Origin: Io17-Chloro-G2 sp965226825
GTDB taxonomy: Bacteria > Chloroflexota > Dehalococcoidia > Lucifugimonadales > UBA3495
Direction of reading: 5' to 3'
Length of the DNA stretch: 64,000 bases
Assembly: GCA_965226825.1 (NCBI GenBank)
Contig: CBDDED010000003.1
Span: 186,001-250,000, forward strand
Shown: positions 34,590 to 43,498 of the stretch, piece after piece
How positions within the stretch are numbered: the stretch's first letter is position 1
Layout of the letters: every line of letters starts with the position of its first letter
Program-made: the position numbers and the translations under genes
Notes under the pieces: model-generated
Database searches by the model: none
What the model was told of the DNA's origin: nothing
Seen by the model: the letters and a program-made list of their open reading frames with translations, nothing else

Positions 34590-34729
34590 AATGACTCTCC
34601 CGCCGTAGGATCTACTGGTTCTGGGACAATGAGTTGGGTGAAGGCTCTGAGACAACGGGTCGGGTGACCCACTCACTGTGAGCGAACATTTTGAGCGGAA
34701 AACACCCTGAAGTCCACCTTGGGCTCCCG

Positions 34730-37276
34730 CTAGGCGCCGGCGCCTATACTGAAAGAAGCTCCGCTCAATTCCAGTGGGACCGTTACGCCCGCAGGCACGT
34801 TCACCTGGACCACTATGGGAAAGGTCAAAACGCCGCGATCTGTGCGAGGTGACGCCGAAACCGCCGTGACAACCCCAGTCAGCGGGACCCCGTCCACCGA
34901 GTCGATGGCTACCAGGGCCGAGTCACCCGGCTGGACGCTTTGGATCTTAGTACCATCCAGGAAACCGTGGACTTCCACGCGGCTGGGGTCCACCAACGTG
35001 ATTATCCTGGATTTGTCGGTTACCACGTCATCCACTTCCACGTTAACCCGGGACACCACGCCGGAAAACTCCGCCCGTACCTGGGTCCCCTCTATGTCTT
35101 CCAACGCGGCTTCGAGCGCTGAGTTTCCGCTGGAAATCTGGGCTTCCAGCAAGGCGGTTTCCAGGGGGTCCGGGCCAAGGTCCAACTCGGCCAGGTCTTT
35201 TTCCGCTTTGACGACGTCCTGCCGGGCCAAGCCCACCTGTTGTTCCCGCAGCGCCAGTTCCAGTCTGTCCCGGCTGGTTTGCAGAGACGCCAGCTGGCTC
35301 TGGGTCTGCGAAAACTCGCTTCGGGCGGTGGTAACAGCAGCCTCCAGGGTTGCTTGGACCAGGGGGTCAAGTCCTTCCGACAACCGGGCCAATTCCCGGT
35401 CTGCGCTGATCAACGATTCCGACAGAAGCCTGACCCGGGCCTCCAGGGCGGCTACCTCCAGTGGGTCGACGCCGGCGGTCCGGGCCTCAAGCGACTCCTG
35501 GGCCGCAGTCAAGGCGGCCTCGGCCACGGCGACCCTGGCCCGCCCCTCCACTATCTCGTCCTGGTCGTTTGCTGCCAGGGATGCGGCCAGTGAGTCTTGG
35601 GCCGCGGCCAACTCCAATCGCGCCGCGGCGACCGTTGGTTGCTGTCCGTCTGTTTGCTGCCCGTCGTTGTTCAACGATTGTATGCCGGTCTTGGTGTCTT
35701 GCAGGTTTTTGAGGGCGGAGTCCAGCCGGGTTCCGGCGACCTCCAATGCGGAGTCCAACAGCCCCTTCTGGAGCACGTCCGGACCTCTTTCCAATTCTGC
35801 CAAGTCTTCACGGGCCTGGTCCAACGCGGTCTGGGTTACTTCTACGGCGGCCTCCAGGCGTTCGCGTTCCAGGTAGGACTGGCTCTTGGTCGATGTTGCT
35901 TCTTCGCCCTGATTCTGAAGGACTTCTAACTCCCTGGCGGCGATGGCCAGCCTCCCGGAGGCGGCTACTATGCCGGCGTAAAGTTCCTGGCATCGCTGCA
36001 CCAGCGGGTCGGGTCCCTTGTCCCGGCAGGTTCGGCCGGACGTGGTGAGGGTTAGCGCGAATGCGGTGGACTGGGCGATGGTTAGACGGTCGGTGGCTTC
36101 GTTAATCTCCCGATGGAATTCCGCCAACATAGCGGCTTCCTGGTCCTTCGGCACGGGGAATGCTTTGCTGCGGAGGGTGAAGTCGTCCAGGGCGTCTTTG
36201 GCGTCTTCCAGGTCCTGGCTTGTGGTGTTCACGGCTTGGGTGGCCAGCGCCAACTGGGCGGTCGTGTCATTCTCAAAGCCTTCGAGAGCGTTCTCGGCGC
36301 TCTTGAACGCTTCTTCGGCCCTGGTTTTAGCCAATAGTGCATTGGCCAGGTCCTGGGCATGAGCCGGCGCGTGATCGGCCAAATTGTCCAACGCCCTCTT
36401 CTGGGCCAGCGCGGCGTCTGCAGTCGTCATTCGCGCGTGTACAATCCGTCGCAGGTGCTCCCGCTGAAATTCATCCAGGTCATCTTGAGCCCGGTCCCGG
36501 GCCAACTCAGCGCTGGCGACGGCCTGCAGGGCGGCTGCCAGGGTTTGGCCGTAGTTAAAATCAGCATTGGCCAGGGTGTCCAGGGCGTGGTCCAGGGCCA
36601 ACTCGGCGGCGGCCCGCGCCTCGGCGGCAACCGCCAGCTTTTGGGAATGCTCGGATTGGAAATCCTCCAGGTTCTCGATGGCTTGGTCCAGTGTCAGCCC
36701 CGCAGCGGCGTTTGCCTGGGTTGCCCGGGCCAACTTGGTGTTGTAGTCGCGTTGAAAATCGTCCAACCGGTCTTGGGCCAAGTCTAAGGCAAACTCCGTC
36801 TGCGCAACGGCCTGTTTGGCCCGCGCCAGTTGTTGCTCGTGGTTCCGGCGGAGGTCTTCAAGTTGATCGCTGGCGTTGTCGAGGGCCAGGACTTGTTGGG
36901 CGCTGCGTTGGGCAAGCTCATTTATCAACAGGTCATCCAGAGTGGCCAGGACGTCGCCGGATTCCACCCGTTGACCCGGTGAAACGAATATCTCGCCGAC
37001 GGTTCCGCCGATCCCAAACGTGAGGTCGGCCTTCCGGGGAAACACCAATTTCCCGGCTACCTGGACCACCTCGGGGCCAGGGGCGGTGACGGTTGGCTGC
37101 TCCGTCGCCCCGGTTTCAACGGTGGGGTCTGGTTCGGAGCGGGTGCATCCCGCCGCAGCTAGCAGCGCAATCAGGCCAAGGCCCAACAACCAAGCCCTGA
37201 GCGCGGCCGGTATGGACACAAGCCGCGGCGATGCCGGGTGCGGTGATTTGGGCCGCGGGAACCTCGATTTATTCAT
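34730..37276 (-). CDS. Efflux adaptor lipoprotein (HlyD/RND membrane-fusion type) with a very long coiled coil
   Basis: The N-terminus carries a hydrophobic segment and lipobox AAAGC (about residue 43), so it is lipid-anchored outside the membrane. It then has the first half of a biotinyl-lipoyl-like hairpin (GGTVGEIFVSPGQRVESGDVLATLDD), about 600 residues of heptad-rich helix, and the second half (AEFSGVVSRVNVEVDDVVTDKSRIITL). At 848 residues it is roughly twice the usual adaptor. The extended hairpin repeats an A-L-D-x-A-x-D-x-L-x-D-F pattern. It is 21 bases downstream of the RND pump gene in one operon. It would link the pump to the outside. Confidence 0.88.
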   Translation of the reverse strand: MNKSRFPRPKSPHPASPRLVSIPAALRAWLLGLGLIALLAAAGCTRSEPDPTVETGATEQPTVTAPGPEVVQVAGKLVFPRKADLTFGIGGTVGEIFVSPGQRVESGDVLATLDDLLINELAQRSAQQVLALDNASDQLEDLRRNHEQQLARAKQAVAQTEFALDLAQDRLDDFQRDYNTKLARATQANAAAGLTLDQAIENLEDFQSEHSQKLAVAAEARAAAELALDHALDTLANADFNYGQTLAAALQAVASAELARDRAQDDLDEFQREHLRRIVHARMTTADAALAQKRALDNLADHAPAHAQDLANALLAKTRAEEAFKSAENALEGFENDTTAQLALATQAVNTTSQDLEDAKDALDDFTLRSKAFPVPKDQEAAMLAEFHREINEATDRLTIAQSTAFALTLTTSGRTCRDKGPDPLVQRCQELYAGIVAASGRLAIAARELEVLQNQGEEATSTKSQSYLERERLEAAVEVTQTALDQAREDLAELERGPDVLQKGLLDSALEVAGTRLDSALKNLQDTKTGIQSLNNDGQQTDGQQPTVAAARLELAAAQDSLAASLAANDQDEIVEGRARVAVAEAALTAAQESLEARTAGVDPLEVAALEARVRLLSESLISADRELARLSEGLDPLVQATLEAAVTTARSEFSQTQSQLASLQTSRDRLELALREQQVGLARQDVVKAEKDLAELDLGPDPLETALLEAQISSGNSALEAALEDIEGTQVRAEFSGVVSRVNVEVDDVVTDKSRIITLVDPSRVEVHGFLDGTKIQSVQPGDSALVAIDSVDGVPLTGVVTAVSASPRTDRGVLTFPIVVQVNVPAGVTVPLELSGASFSIGAGA

Positions 37277-37297
37277 GGGGCAAAGACAGCAAGGGCA

Positions 37298-40200
37298 TTA
37301 TGGTGTTTCACTCTCCGGTGGATTAGGCGCCGAGCGGTAGCCCAGATGGCTGAGTCTACCAATGGCTCCCGTCAATCTGCCAAATCCGTTGGGGATGGTC
37401 ACGTGGGCCAGGGTATAGATCACAGGGACCACAATAAGAGTCAAAAAGGTGGAGCTGATGAGGCCGCCGATAACCACAGTGGCCAACTCTGCCCCGATAA
37501 TGCCGGAATCACTGGAACCGGCGAAGGCCAACGGGGCCAGGGCAAAAATGGTGGTGAATGCCGTCATCAGGATTGGGCGCATACGGACCCTGGCGCTTTC
37601 GATCAGGGCGTCGTAAACGCTCATGCCACCTTCACGCAACTGCTCGACGAAGGTCAGCAATACAATGGCGTTGGTTACCACCACACCGATCAGCAGCAGC
37701 AACCCCATCAGCGCCGACAGGCTGAGGGTCCTATCGGTGACGGCCAGAGCGATCAGGGCGCCAACCACCGCCAGCGGCAGGCTGAGGACAATCACCAGGG
37801 GATTTCTCAATGAACCCAGGGTTGCCACCATGACCAGGTAGACCAGAATGACGCCGATTGCCATTGACGCAAATATGTCTTCGAAGCCCTCGGCTACCTG
37901 TTGGAAGATACCCCCGGATTTGATCTGGACGCCGGGCGGCGTGGCAACCGAATCGATCCGGGATTCAATTTCCCGGCCCACGGCCTGGGTGTCAACGTCA
38001 ACGATGTCTCCCGTGATGCTGGCGGAGCGTTCGCCATCGAAGCGGCTGATGCTCAGGGGGCCTTGCTCAACGGCTATGCGGCTGATGGCGCCAAGTTGCA
38101 CCGGGCCCAGGGGTGATTCAATTCTGAGAGACTGCAATTCTTCGATGTCGTCGAAGTCTTCAGGCTGCCCCTTGAGCACCACCGGAATCGTGTCGTTGTC
38201 CAAGTCTGCCCAGGCTACGGTTTCGCCGACAAGGTAACGATTGACCTGAAGCGCCACTATCAGCGCGGTGAGCCCGTACTCCGCCGCCAGTTGCCGGTCC
38301 ACCCGAATAACCAGCTCTTCCCTGGCTTCCGATACGTCACTGCGGATGTTGGCCACTCCCTCAACCGCCGAAAACGCCGTCTCCAACTGGTTGGTCACGG
38401 ACGAAATTGCCGAGTAGTTACTACCGGTGACGATAACCTCCAGGTTGTCGCTGGGAGGCCCGTTGCTAAGAGCGGTGACAGAAATCTTCGTCTCTTCAGT
38501 GTCCGGCAGCAATTCCTTCATGGTGTCAGCTATGTCGCCGGGCACATCGTCGGTCATGCGGAGAATTGCTCCGGCAAGGTGGGTGCCGCCCGGTGCGCTC
38601 CCGGGGCCAAAGTCGCCGTAGAGGCTGCCTATAGACATTTGATAGGTTTCCACGAATCCCTGGTCCCGGAGGTCGGACAACACACTTTCCACCCGCTGGA
38701 CCTCCCGAAAAGTGCTGGCCATCGACGCTCCGGTGGGAAGTTCCACGTCAATCACGACGTACTGGGGAGCGGCCGATGGGAACAGGGTGATTGGAATGAC
38801 GAAAACCAACCCCAGACTGGAGACGGTGATGACAATCGCCGCCAGTACGGCGGGCAACTTGTGTCGCAGCGACCAGGCCAACACCGGTTGATAAATTCGC
38901 TGCAGCAACCTCAGTTGGAACGTTTCTTCCGCCTGGGCAGAGCCCGCGTCGACCCCGTCCGGGAGGTCTCCGCGGCGCAGTAGCGTCACTGCCAACACCG
39001 GGACCGCGGTCAGGGCCACCACGGTTGAGGCCAGCAAAGCAAAGCTGACCGAGTAGGCGAATGGAGAGAAAAAGGACCCAACCAGTCCCTGGATAAAGGC
39101 AAGAGGTATGAACACGACCACCGTGGTCAGGGTGGAGGCGACAATGGCAGCGCTGACTTCGCGCGTGCCGTTTATCCCTGCTTGTATCCGGTCATCTCCG
39201 GCCTGGATGTGGCGGTAGATGTTTTCCAGGACTACGATGCTGTCGTCGACGACCCGACCCACGGCAATGGCCAATCCGGAAAGGCTCATGAAGTTGAGGC
39301 TCAAACCGGAGAAGCCCATGATCAACACGCCAGACAGGATGCTCAACGGTATAGAAATCCCGATGATCGCGGTTGGCCGGAGGGCTAGGGCAGTCCCTCG
39401 AATCAGCCCGGGCCGAAAGTTGATTAGAAAGACGAAGACAACGGAGATGGCGAACAGGAATCCCAGGAGTCCTTCGCGCAGCAAGGTGTCCAGCTGAGCC
39501 TCCACCTCGGGTCCATCGTTGGAAATAGTTACGACTTCTATGTCCGGTGGCAGGCCCTCCAATGCTTCCAGCTCCGCCAGAACCTGCCTGGTCACGGCAA
39601 CCGTGTTCGCGTCGGGCTCTTTGAGGACATACAGGGTCAGGCTGGGCTTGCCGTTGGTGCGGGAAAGCAGAGCCTCGTTCCTGGTTCCGATGCCCACCTC
39701 GGCTATGTCTGAAACCCGAATGGGGCGGTCGGTCAGCATCCCGGTGTGGTTGGACTCGAAGCCGACGACCGAATCCCGGATTTCACCGAGCGAACCCACC
39801 CGGTGGGAGGTGCGCACCGAGTACACCGTGGCCCCGTCGTCGATGGTTCCGGCGGGAATGCTCACGTTGGTGTCCGACAGCGCCGCCGCGACACGGGAGG
39901 CTGGAAGGTTCAGGTCCTCCAGCGCCTGGACGTCCATTGTTACCTGGATCTGTTCCTCAGATTCACCCAGAACGTTGACTTCAGCGACGCCGGGGACGCC
40001 TTCGATGGTGGATACAATCAAGTCATCGGCGATTTTCTGGAGTGAAGGGATGTCGCGGTCGCCCAACACGCTGAGTTGCAGGACCGGGAATACGTCGTTG
40101 GCGATTCGGCTGACAGAGGGCGTTCCCACGCCTTCGGGGAAGTCTATGCCGGACAGGTTGCTGCGGATGGTCCGCTCGACGTCCTCCATGTCTTCACCGA

Positions 40201-40492
40201 ACTCAAAGGTGGCGATTACTACGGACAGGTTGTCGGAGGAGGTCGACTGGATCTCCTCCAGCCCGGACATGCCCTCGATTGAGGTTTCGATCTCATCGGT
40301 GACTTCGCGGACGACGGCGTCGGGGTCGGCCGAGGGATAGGTAGTCGTGATGGTGATGTTGGGGAATTCGATCTCGGGGAATAGCTCTTGCTCCAGCGTC
40401 CGGAACGTGTAGACCCCTCCGGCCAGAATTAGCAAGATTGCCAGGATGGTGACCGTTGGCCGGCGCATGGCCAGGCCGGTAATAAAGCTCAT
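37298..40492 (-). CDS. RND-family efflux transporter (HAE-type/AcrB-like)
   Basis: This 1064-residue protein starts with membrane segment RRPTVTILAILLILAGGVYTF and the family's ELFPEIEFPNITITTTYPSADPD. It has two large external loops, TM4 with the proton-relay Asp pair (AVGRVVDDSIVVLENIYRH) and the corresponding second-half segment LLLLIGVVVTNAIVLLTFVEQLREG. Such pumps export lipophilic compounds using the proton gradient. Its start lies six bases after the marR stop, showing tight coupling. No TolC-like gene is in the cluster, which fits a cell with one membrane. Confidence 0.93.
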   Translation of the reverse strand: MSFITGLAMRRPTVTILAILLILAGGVYTFRTLEQELFPEIEFPNITITTTYPSADPDAVVREVTDEIETSIEGMSGLEEIQSTSSDNLSVVIATFEFGEDMEDVERTIRSNLSGIDFPEGVGTPSVSRIANDVFPVLQLSVLGDRDIPSLQKIADDLIVSTIEGVPGVAEVNVLGESEEQIQVTMDVQALEDLNLPASRVAAALSDTNVSIPAGTIDDGATVYSVRTSHRVGSLGEIRDSVVGFESNHTGMLTDRPIRVSDIAEVGIGTRNEALLSRTNGKPSLTLYVLKEPDANTVAVTRQVLAELEALEGLPPDIEVVTISNDGPEVEAQLDTLLREGLLGFLFAISVVFVFLINFRPGLIRGTALALRPTAIIGISIPLSILSGVLIMGFSGLSLNFMSLSGLAIAVGRVVDDSIVVLENIYRHIQAGDDRIQAGINGTREVSAAIVASTLTTVVVFIPLAFIQGLVGSFFSPFAYSVSFALLASTVVALTAVPVLAVTLLRRGDLPDGVDAGSAQAEETFQLRLLQRIYQPVLAWSLRHKLPAVLAAIVITVSSLGLVFVIPITLFPSAAPQYVVIDVELPTGASMASTFREVQRVESVLSDLRDQGFVETYQMSIGSLYGDFGPGSAPGGTHLAGAILRMTDDVPGDIADTMKELLPDTEETKISVTALSNGPPSDNLEVIVTGSNYSAISSVTNQLETAFSAVEGVANIRSDVSEAREELVIRVDRQLAAEYGLTALIVALQVNRYLVGETVAWADLDNDTIPVVLKGQPEDFDDIEELQSLRIESPLGPVQLGAISRIAVEQGPLSISRFDGERSASITGDIVDVDTQAVGREIESRIDSVATPPGVQIKSGGIFQQVAEGFEDIFASMAIGVILVYLVMVATLGSLRNPLVIVLSLPLAVVGALIALAVTDRTLSLSALMGLLLLIGVVVTNAIVLLTFVEQLREGGMSVYDALIESARVRMRPILMTAFTTIFALAPLAFAGSSDSGIIGAELATVVIGGLISSTFLTLIVVPVIYTLAHVTIPNGFGRLTGAIGRLSHLGYRSAPNPPESETP

Positions 40493-40498
40493 TGCCTC

Positions 40499-40945
40499 TT
40501 AGTCCCTGTCCGGCCTTTGCGCGGCTTCACAAAGGATTTCCATTGCCCGAACAACCAGTTCCAGTTGCGGCGTGGACAACCTTTGGGCGATGTCCCTGAA
40601 TTGAAGCTGGTGGAGGCGGAGGAACTGGTCCATTTCGTCCCGGCCTTTGGGTGTCAGTTGGCACATGACCACCCGGCGGTCGTTGGCGGCGGGGGCCCTT
40701 TCGACCAGGTCTTTTTCCATTAAACGGTCGATCATGCTGGTGGCCGATGACAGGCTGATATTCAAGTGGCCGGCTATGTTTCCCATGCGTTCGGGGCCCT
40801 GCACCAAAAGGGTAAGGGTGCGGCATTGGGCCATCGTGACCTCCAACTCAGGCCATTCTTCGTTCGTCTGCGACTGGATCTGAGTGGAGATGCGTTGGAC
40901 TAAGTCCAGCAGGCTTTGAGTTAGCTGCTCCCTCTCGGATTGCAA
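40499..40945 (-). CDS. MarR-family transcriptional regulator of the efflux operon
   Basis: This 148-residue winged-helix protein has ITLLVQ-type helices before PERMGNIAGHLNISLSSATSMIDRLMEKDLVERAPAANDRRVVMCQLTPKG, the recognition helix and wing of MarR. It would repress its own operon with the RND pump and adaptor and release on ligand binding. The start is TTG 40945, with GAGGG five bases before it. Direct repeats just upstream of the start are candidate operators. Confidence 0.9.
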   Translation of the reverse strand: MQSEREQLTQSLLDLVQRISTQIQSQTNEEWPELEVTMAQCRTLTLLVQGPERMGNIAGHLNISLSSATSMIDRLMEKDLVERAPAANDRRVVMCQLTPKGRDEMDQFLRLHQLQFRDIAQRLSTPQLELVVRAMEILCEAAQRPDRD

Positions 40946-40953
40946 ATGGTCCC

Positions 40954-40989
40954 TCGAATAGTCGTGGTGAGTCGAATAGTTCTAGTATA
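40954..40989 (-). promoter_or_regulatory. Candidate operator repeats and -10 box of the marR operon
   Basis: TCGAATAGT occurs twice in direct orientation, at 40954-40962 and 40972-40980, 18 bases apart. On the coding (minus) strand TATACT (complement of 40984-40989) is a good -10 box just upstream; the -35 region is weak. Repeats between the -10 and the start codon fit repression by MarR. Confidence 0.4.
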
Positions 40990-41066
40990 TCAAATCTTAT
41001 CGGTTAGCGATTGCTCAAGGATGTCATAGACTAAGCCGTTCAAATGGTTCCCGTGATTTCCGCCCA

Positions 41067-41283
41067 GGGACTTTCGATTGTGCCCCGTCATTCCCGCCGC
41101 AGCGGGAATCCAGAGCCCTGATTATGTACCAAGACGGTTATGCCAACTAAGACGCGCCTGGTGGACAGGTTGACGTCCCAACTGGGACATTCCTGCAGAC
41201 ACGAGCCAGGTTGGATGGGAAAAGGGCTCTGGATTCCCGTTGCGGCAAGAGTGACGGGGGATTCGAAGATAATCGAAAGACCC
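41067..41283. repeat. MITE-like element, copy D
   Basis: The outer inverted ends are GGGACTTTCGATT (41067-41079) and AATCGAAAGACCC (41271-41283). Inner arms lie at 41083-41119 and 41221-41260. The central 110 bases are clearly related to those of copy E at 43218-43485 in the opposite orientation. No coding capacity. Confidence 0.8.
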
Positions 41284-41808
41284 TGGATTTCCGCCCCGAC
41301 GATAGTGACAGGGCGTGGGCGGAACGTTCCGCGTATGGGTGAGTGTGGTTGCCCATCGAAAGGACCCGGACTCCTGCTCCGGCGAAAACGGAGGTGTGAG
41401 TTGATTGCAACGGAAAGAGCCTGCGCGGCAGATTGGGCACATGAGATATTGGGGCCGGCATCCAACCGCCGTTGTCGCCACCAAGTTGCTTTGGCCTCGA
41501 ACGACGAGCGACTTGCCGCTGCGGGAGTACACACCAAGGCATTATAGGCAGTCCAAAACTCGGCTTTCCCAGTTATTACTACGGTTAAAGTGAATGTTCT
41601 GGATTCCGTAAGCCTATTAACGAAATGCAACAACCGATTAAGGTATTGTCATGGGGATAACAGCGGGAGGCAGAACAACATAAAGCGAAGCATACGGCAT
41701 GACCCAGGCCTGGAGCGTGGGCCAAGAGCATTAACAGCAAGATTCGGGGTCGTGCCCGGATAGGTCACCGCAGCGTTGGAGTTGTAATGCCGGTGACTAT
41801 AGTCAGCG

Positions 41809-41848
41809 TTGCAACGGGGCCGGCTGAAACATGCCGACCCCGTTGCAA
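41809..41848 (-). terminator. Strong hairpin downstream of the LLM gene
   Basis: A 16-bp stem with one mismatch (41809-41824 with 41833-41848; arm TTGCAACGGGGCCGGC) and an 8-base loop lies about 40 bases past the LLM stop. There is no clear T tract in the minus direction, so it may terminate inefficiently or protect the transcript end. Confidence 0.5.
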
Positions 41849-41889
41849 AAGACTAATATATGTTGATTCTTGGCGCTGGGCGCGGCGGG

Positions 41890-43086
41890 TTAGTCCGCGG
41901 GGGTGGCGGCTTTCACCTGGTTTTTGAAGGTGGGCATTACCTCTTTGCCGAACCACTCCAGTTGCTCGAGCGTCCGCTTTTCCGACATGCCCATCGAGGT
42001 GCAACCTACGTTAATTTCCTCCAAGGCGGGGTAACGCTCTTGCAGAGCCATTAATTTTTCCGTGACCAACTCCGGCGGGCCGCAAACCCACTGGCCGGCG
42101 TTAATGGCGTCCTCCAGGGTGGGCAGGCCGGCGCCCCTGGCCTTGGAAGGGTCTTCCATGGCGGTTATCTGCTCCGGGGTTAGAGAGCGGACGAAGCCCA
42201 ACGCGCCAAACATTTTCATGTTTTCTTCGTAGACGCTGCGGATTTCCTCCTTGGCTTTCTCCTCGGTGTCGGCCAGGTGGATGGAGATCCCCACTATCAG
42301 GTCGGAGCCAAGCTCAGTCTCCCGGCCTGCTGCTGCGAGGGTGTCACGCCATCGGGTTACGACCTCGTCGCCGGCTCCGCCGGAAGCCGCGCCGCCGCCC
42401 ACTATGCCTTTGATGCCGTGCTTGACCATGAAATCCATGGCCCGTTGGCCGGCGCTGACTATGGGCTGCCAGCATTCCACCGGCAGGGTTCGGGGGCGGG
42501 GCACCAACGTCAAATTCTTCAGCTCGTACCCCCGGTAGGGCACGTTGGGCGGAAGGTTGTAGTATTTGCCTTGGTGGGAAAATGAGTCGCTGTTGAAGGC
42601 CTTCAGGATTATTTCCACCTGCTCTTCAAACAACTCACGGTTGGCGTCGCTGTCGGTAATGGTGCTGGGCGCGCCGTAGGTGTCAACTTCCCGGGAGTGG
42701 TATCCTCGCCCCACGCCGAAAATAACGCGGCCGTTGGTAAGGATGTCGGCTGTAGCGTAGTCCTCGGCCAAGCGCAGTGGGTTCCACATGGGCGCGATGT
42801 TAAACCCGCAGCCGAATTTTATATTTTTGGTCAGGTGCGCCAGGTGGACGTAGACCATCAGCAGGTTGGGAATGCACTCGTAGCCTTCCCGCTGGAAATG
42901 GTGCTCAGCGGACCAGAAAGTGTCGTACCCCAATTCGTCCATCAACTGGGTGAAGGACACGCACTTGTCGAATGCAGTGGTCAGGTGTTGGTCGGGAAGC
43001 CACCGGTCGTTGACCGGAGTTCCTTCAAACCCAATGTCGTCCAGGTCAACGTTCCCGGCGAACAGGCTTCCGAATTTGGTAATCAT
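41890..43086 (-). CDS. LLM-class (luciferase-like) flavin monooxygenase
   Basis: This 398-residue protein has the bacterial-luciferase-like barrel: MDELGYDTFWSAEHHFQREGY, HLTKNIKFGCGFNIAPMWNPLRLAEDYATADILTNGRVIFGVGRGY, and a C-terminal EKRTLEQLEWFGKEVMPTF. The AEHHF and GVGRGY motifs are typical of FMN-dependent alkane/alkanesulfonate-type oxygenases. Such enzymes oxidise organic substrates with reduced flavin and oxygen. The gene lies between MITE copies D and E in inverted orientation. GAGAGGA precedes the ATG. Confidence 0.9.
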   Translation of the reverse strand: MITKFGSLFAGNVDLDDIGFEGTPVNDRWLPDQHLTTAFDKCVSFTQLMDELGYDTFWSAEHHFQREGYECIPNLLMVYVHLAHLTKNIKFGCGFNIAPMWNPLRLAEDYATADILTNGRVIFGVGRGYHSREVDTYGAPSTITDSDANRELFEEQVEIILKAFNSDSFSHQGKYYNLPPNVPYRGYELKNLTLVPRPRTLPVECWQPIVSAGQRAMDFMVKHGIKGIVGGGAASGGAGDEVVTRWRDTLAAAGRETELGSDLIVGISIHLADTEEKAKEEIRSVYEENMKMFGALGFVRSLTPEQITAMEDPSKARGAGLPTLEDAINAGQWVCGPPELVTEKLMALQERYPALEEINVGCTSMGMSEKRTLEQLEWFGKEVMPTFKNQVKAATPAD

Positions 43087-43498
43087 CTAAATCCTCTCTG
43101 AAGCAACATTACTGAAGCAACCTTGGCCGCAACCGCGGCCCAGCATGAGTTCTACGGGTCAAGCCCATTTTAGCCCGGCGGAAACCCTTGTCAACTCGGG
43201 GGGGGGGGGGTACCGTAGGGTCTTTCGATTATCATCGAATCCCCCGTGGCTCTTGCCGCAACGGGAATCTGGAGCCCATCTTGACTCCTACTCCCGTCAT
43301 TCTCGCCGCAACGGGAATCTGGAGCCCTTTTCTCCATCCAACCCGGTGCGTGTCTGTAGGAATGTTCCAGGTGGGACGGCGACCTGTCCATCCAGTGCGT
43401 CTTAATTGGCATAACAGTCTTGGCACACAATCAGGGTTCTGGATTCCCGCTTCGGCGAGAATGACGGGGGACAATCGAAAGACCCTGGCCGTACCGGA
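43087..43498. other. Gene-free stretch: G13 tract and MITE copy E
   Basis: After the LLM start region there is a run of 13 G (43198-43210), immediately followed by repeat copy E (43218-43485). Short open frames here are repeat sequence and are not called. Confidence 0.55.
43218..43485. repeat. MITE-like element, copy E (nested arm)
   Basis: Perfect 13-bp ends GGGTCTTTCGATT (43218-43230) and AATCGAAAGACCC (43473-43485) bound the element. It carries two tandem left arms (each with GCCGCAACGGGAATCTGGAG), then a core that is the reverse complement of copy D at about 85% by eye, then the right arm. The extra arm suggests one copy inserted into or recombined with another. Confidence 0.8.

Larger units (their letters stand above)
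40946..41889. other. Long gene-free stretch: MITE copy D and a stable hairpin
   Basis: This 944-bp interval contains the marR upstream region, repeat copy D (41067-41283) and a strong hairpin at 41809-41848. The open frames on both strands between 41088 and 41633 run across the repeat arms and translate into repeat-derived, Arg/Ser-rich sequence. I do not call them. Confidence 0.55.

Noticed and set aside
41088..41633. Several overlapping open frames on both strands in the gap after marR
   Set aside because: They translate the arms and core of repeat copy D in multiple frames; Arg/Ser/Pro-rich output is repeat sequence, not protein.
43191..43474. CRISPR-like repeats in the 43.2-43.5 kb region
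   Set aside because: Repeated phrases are inverted and of unequal spacing, matching MITE arms; there are no regular spacers or cas genes.
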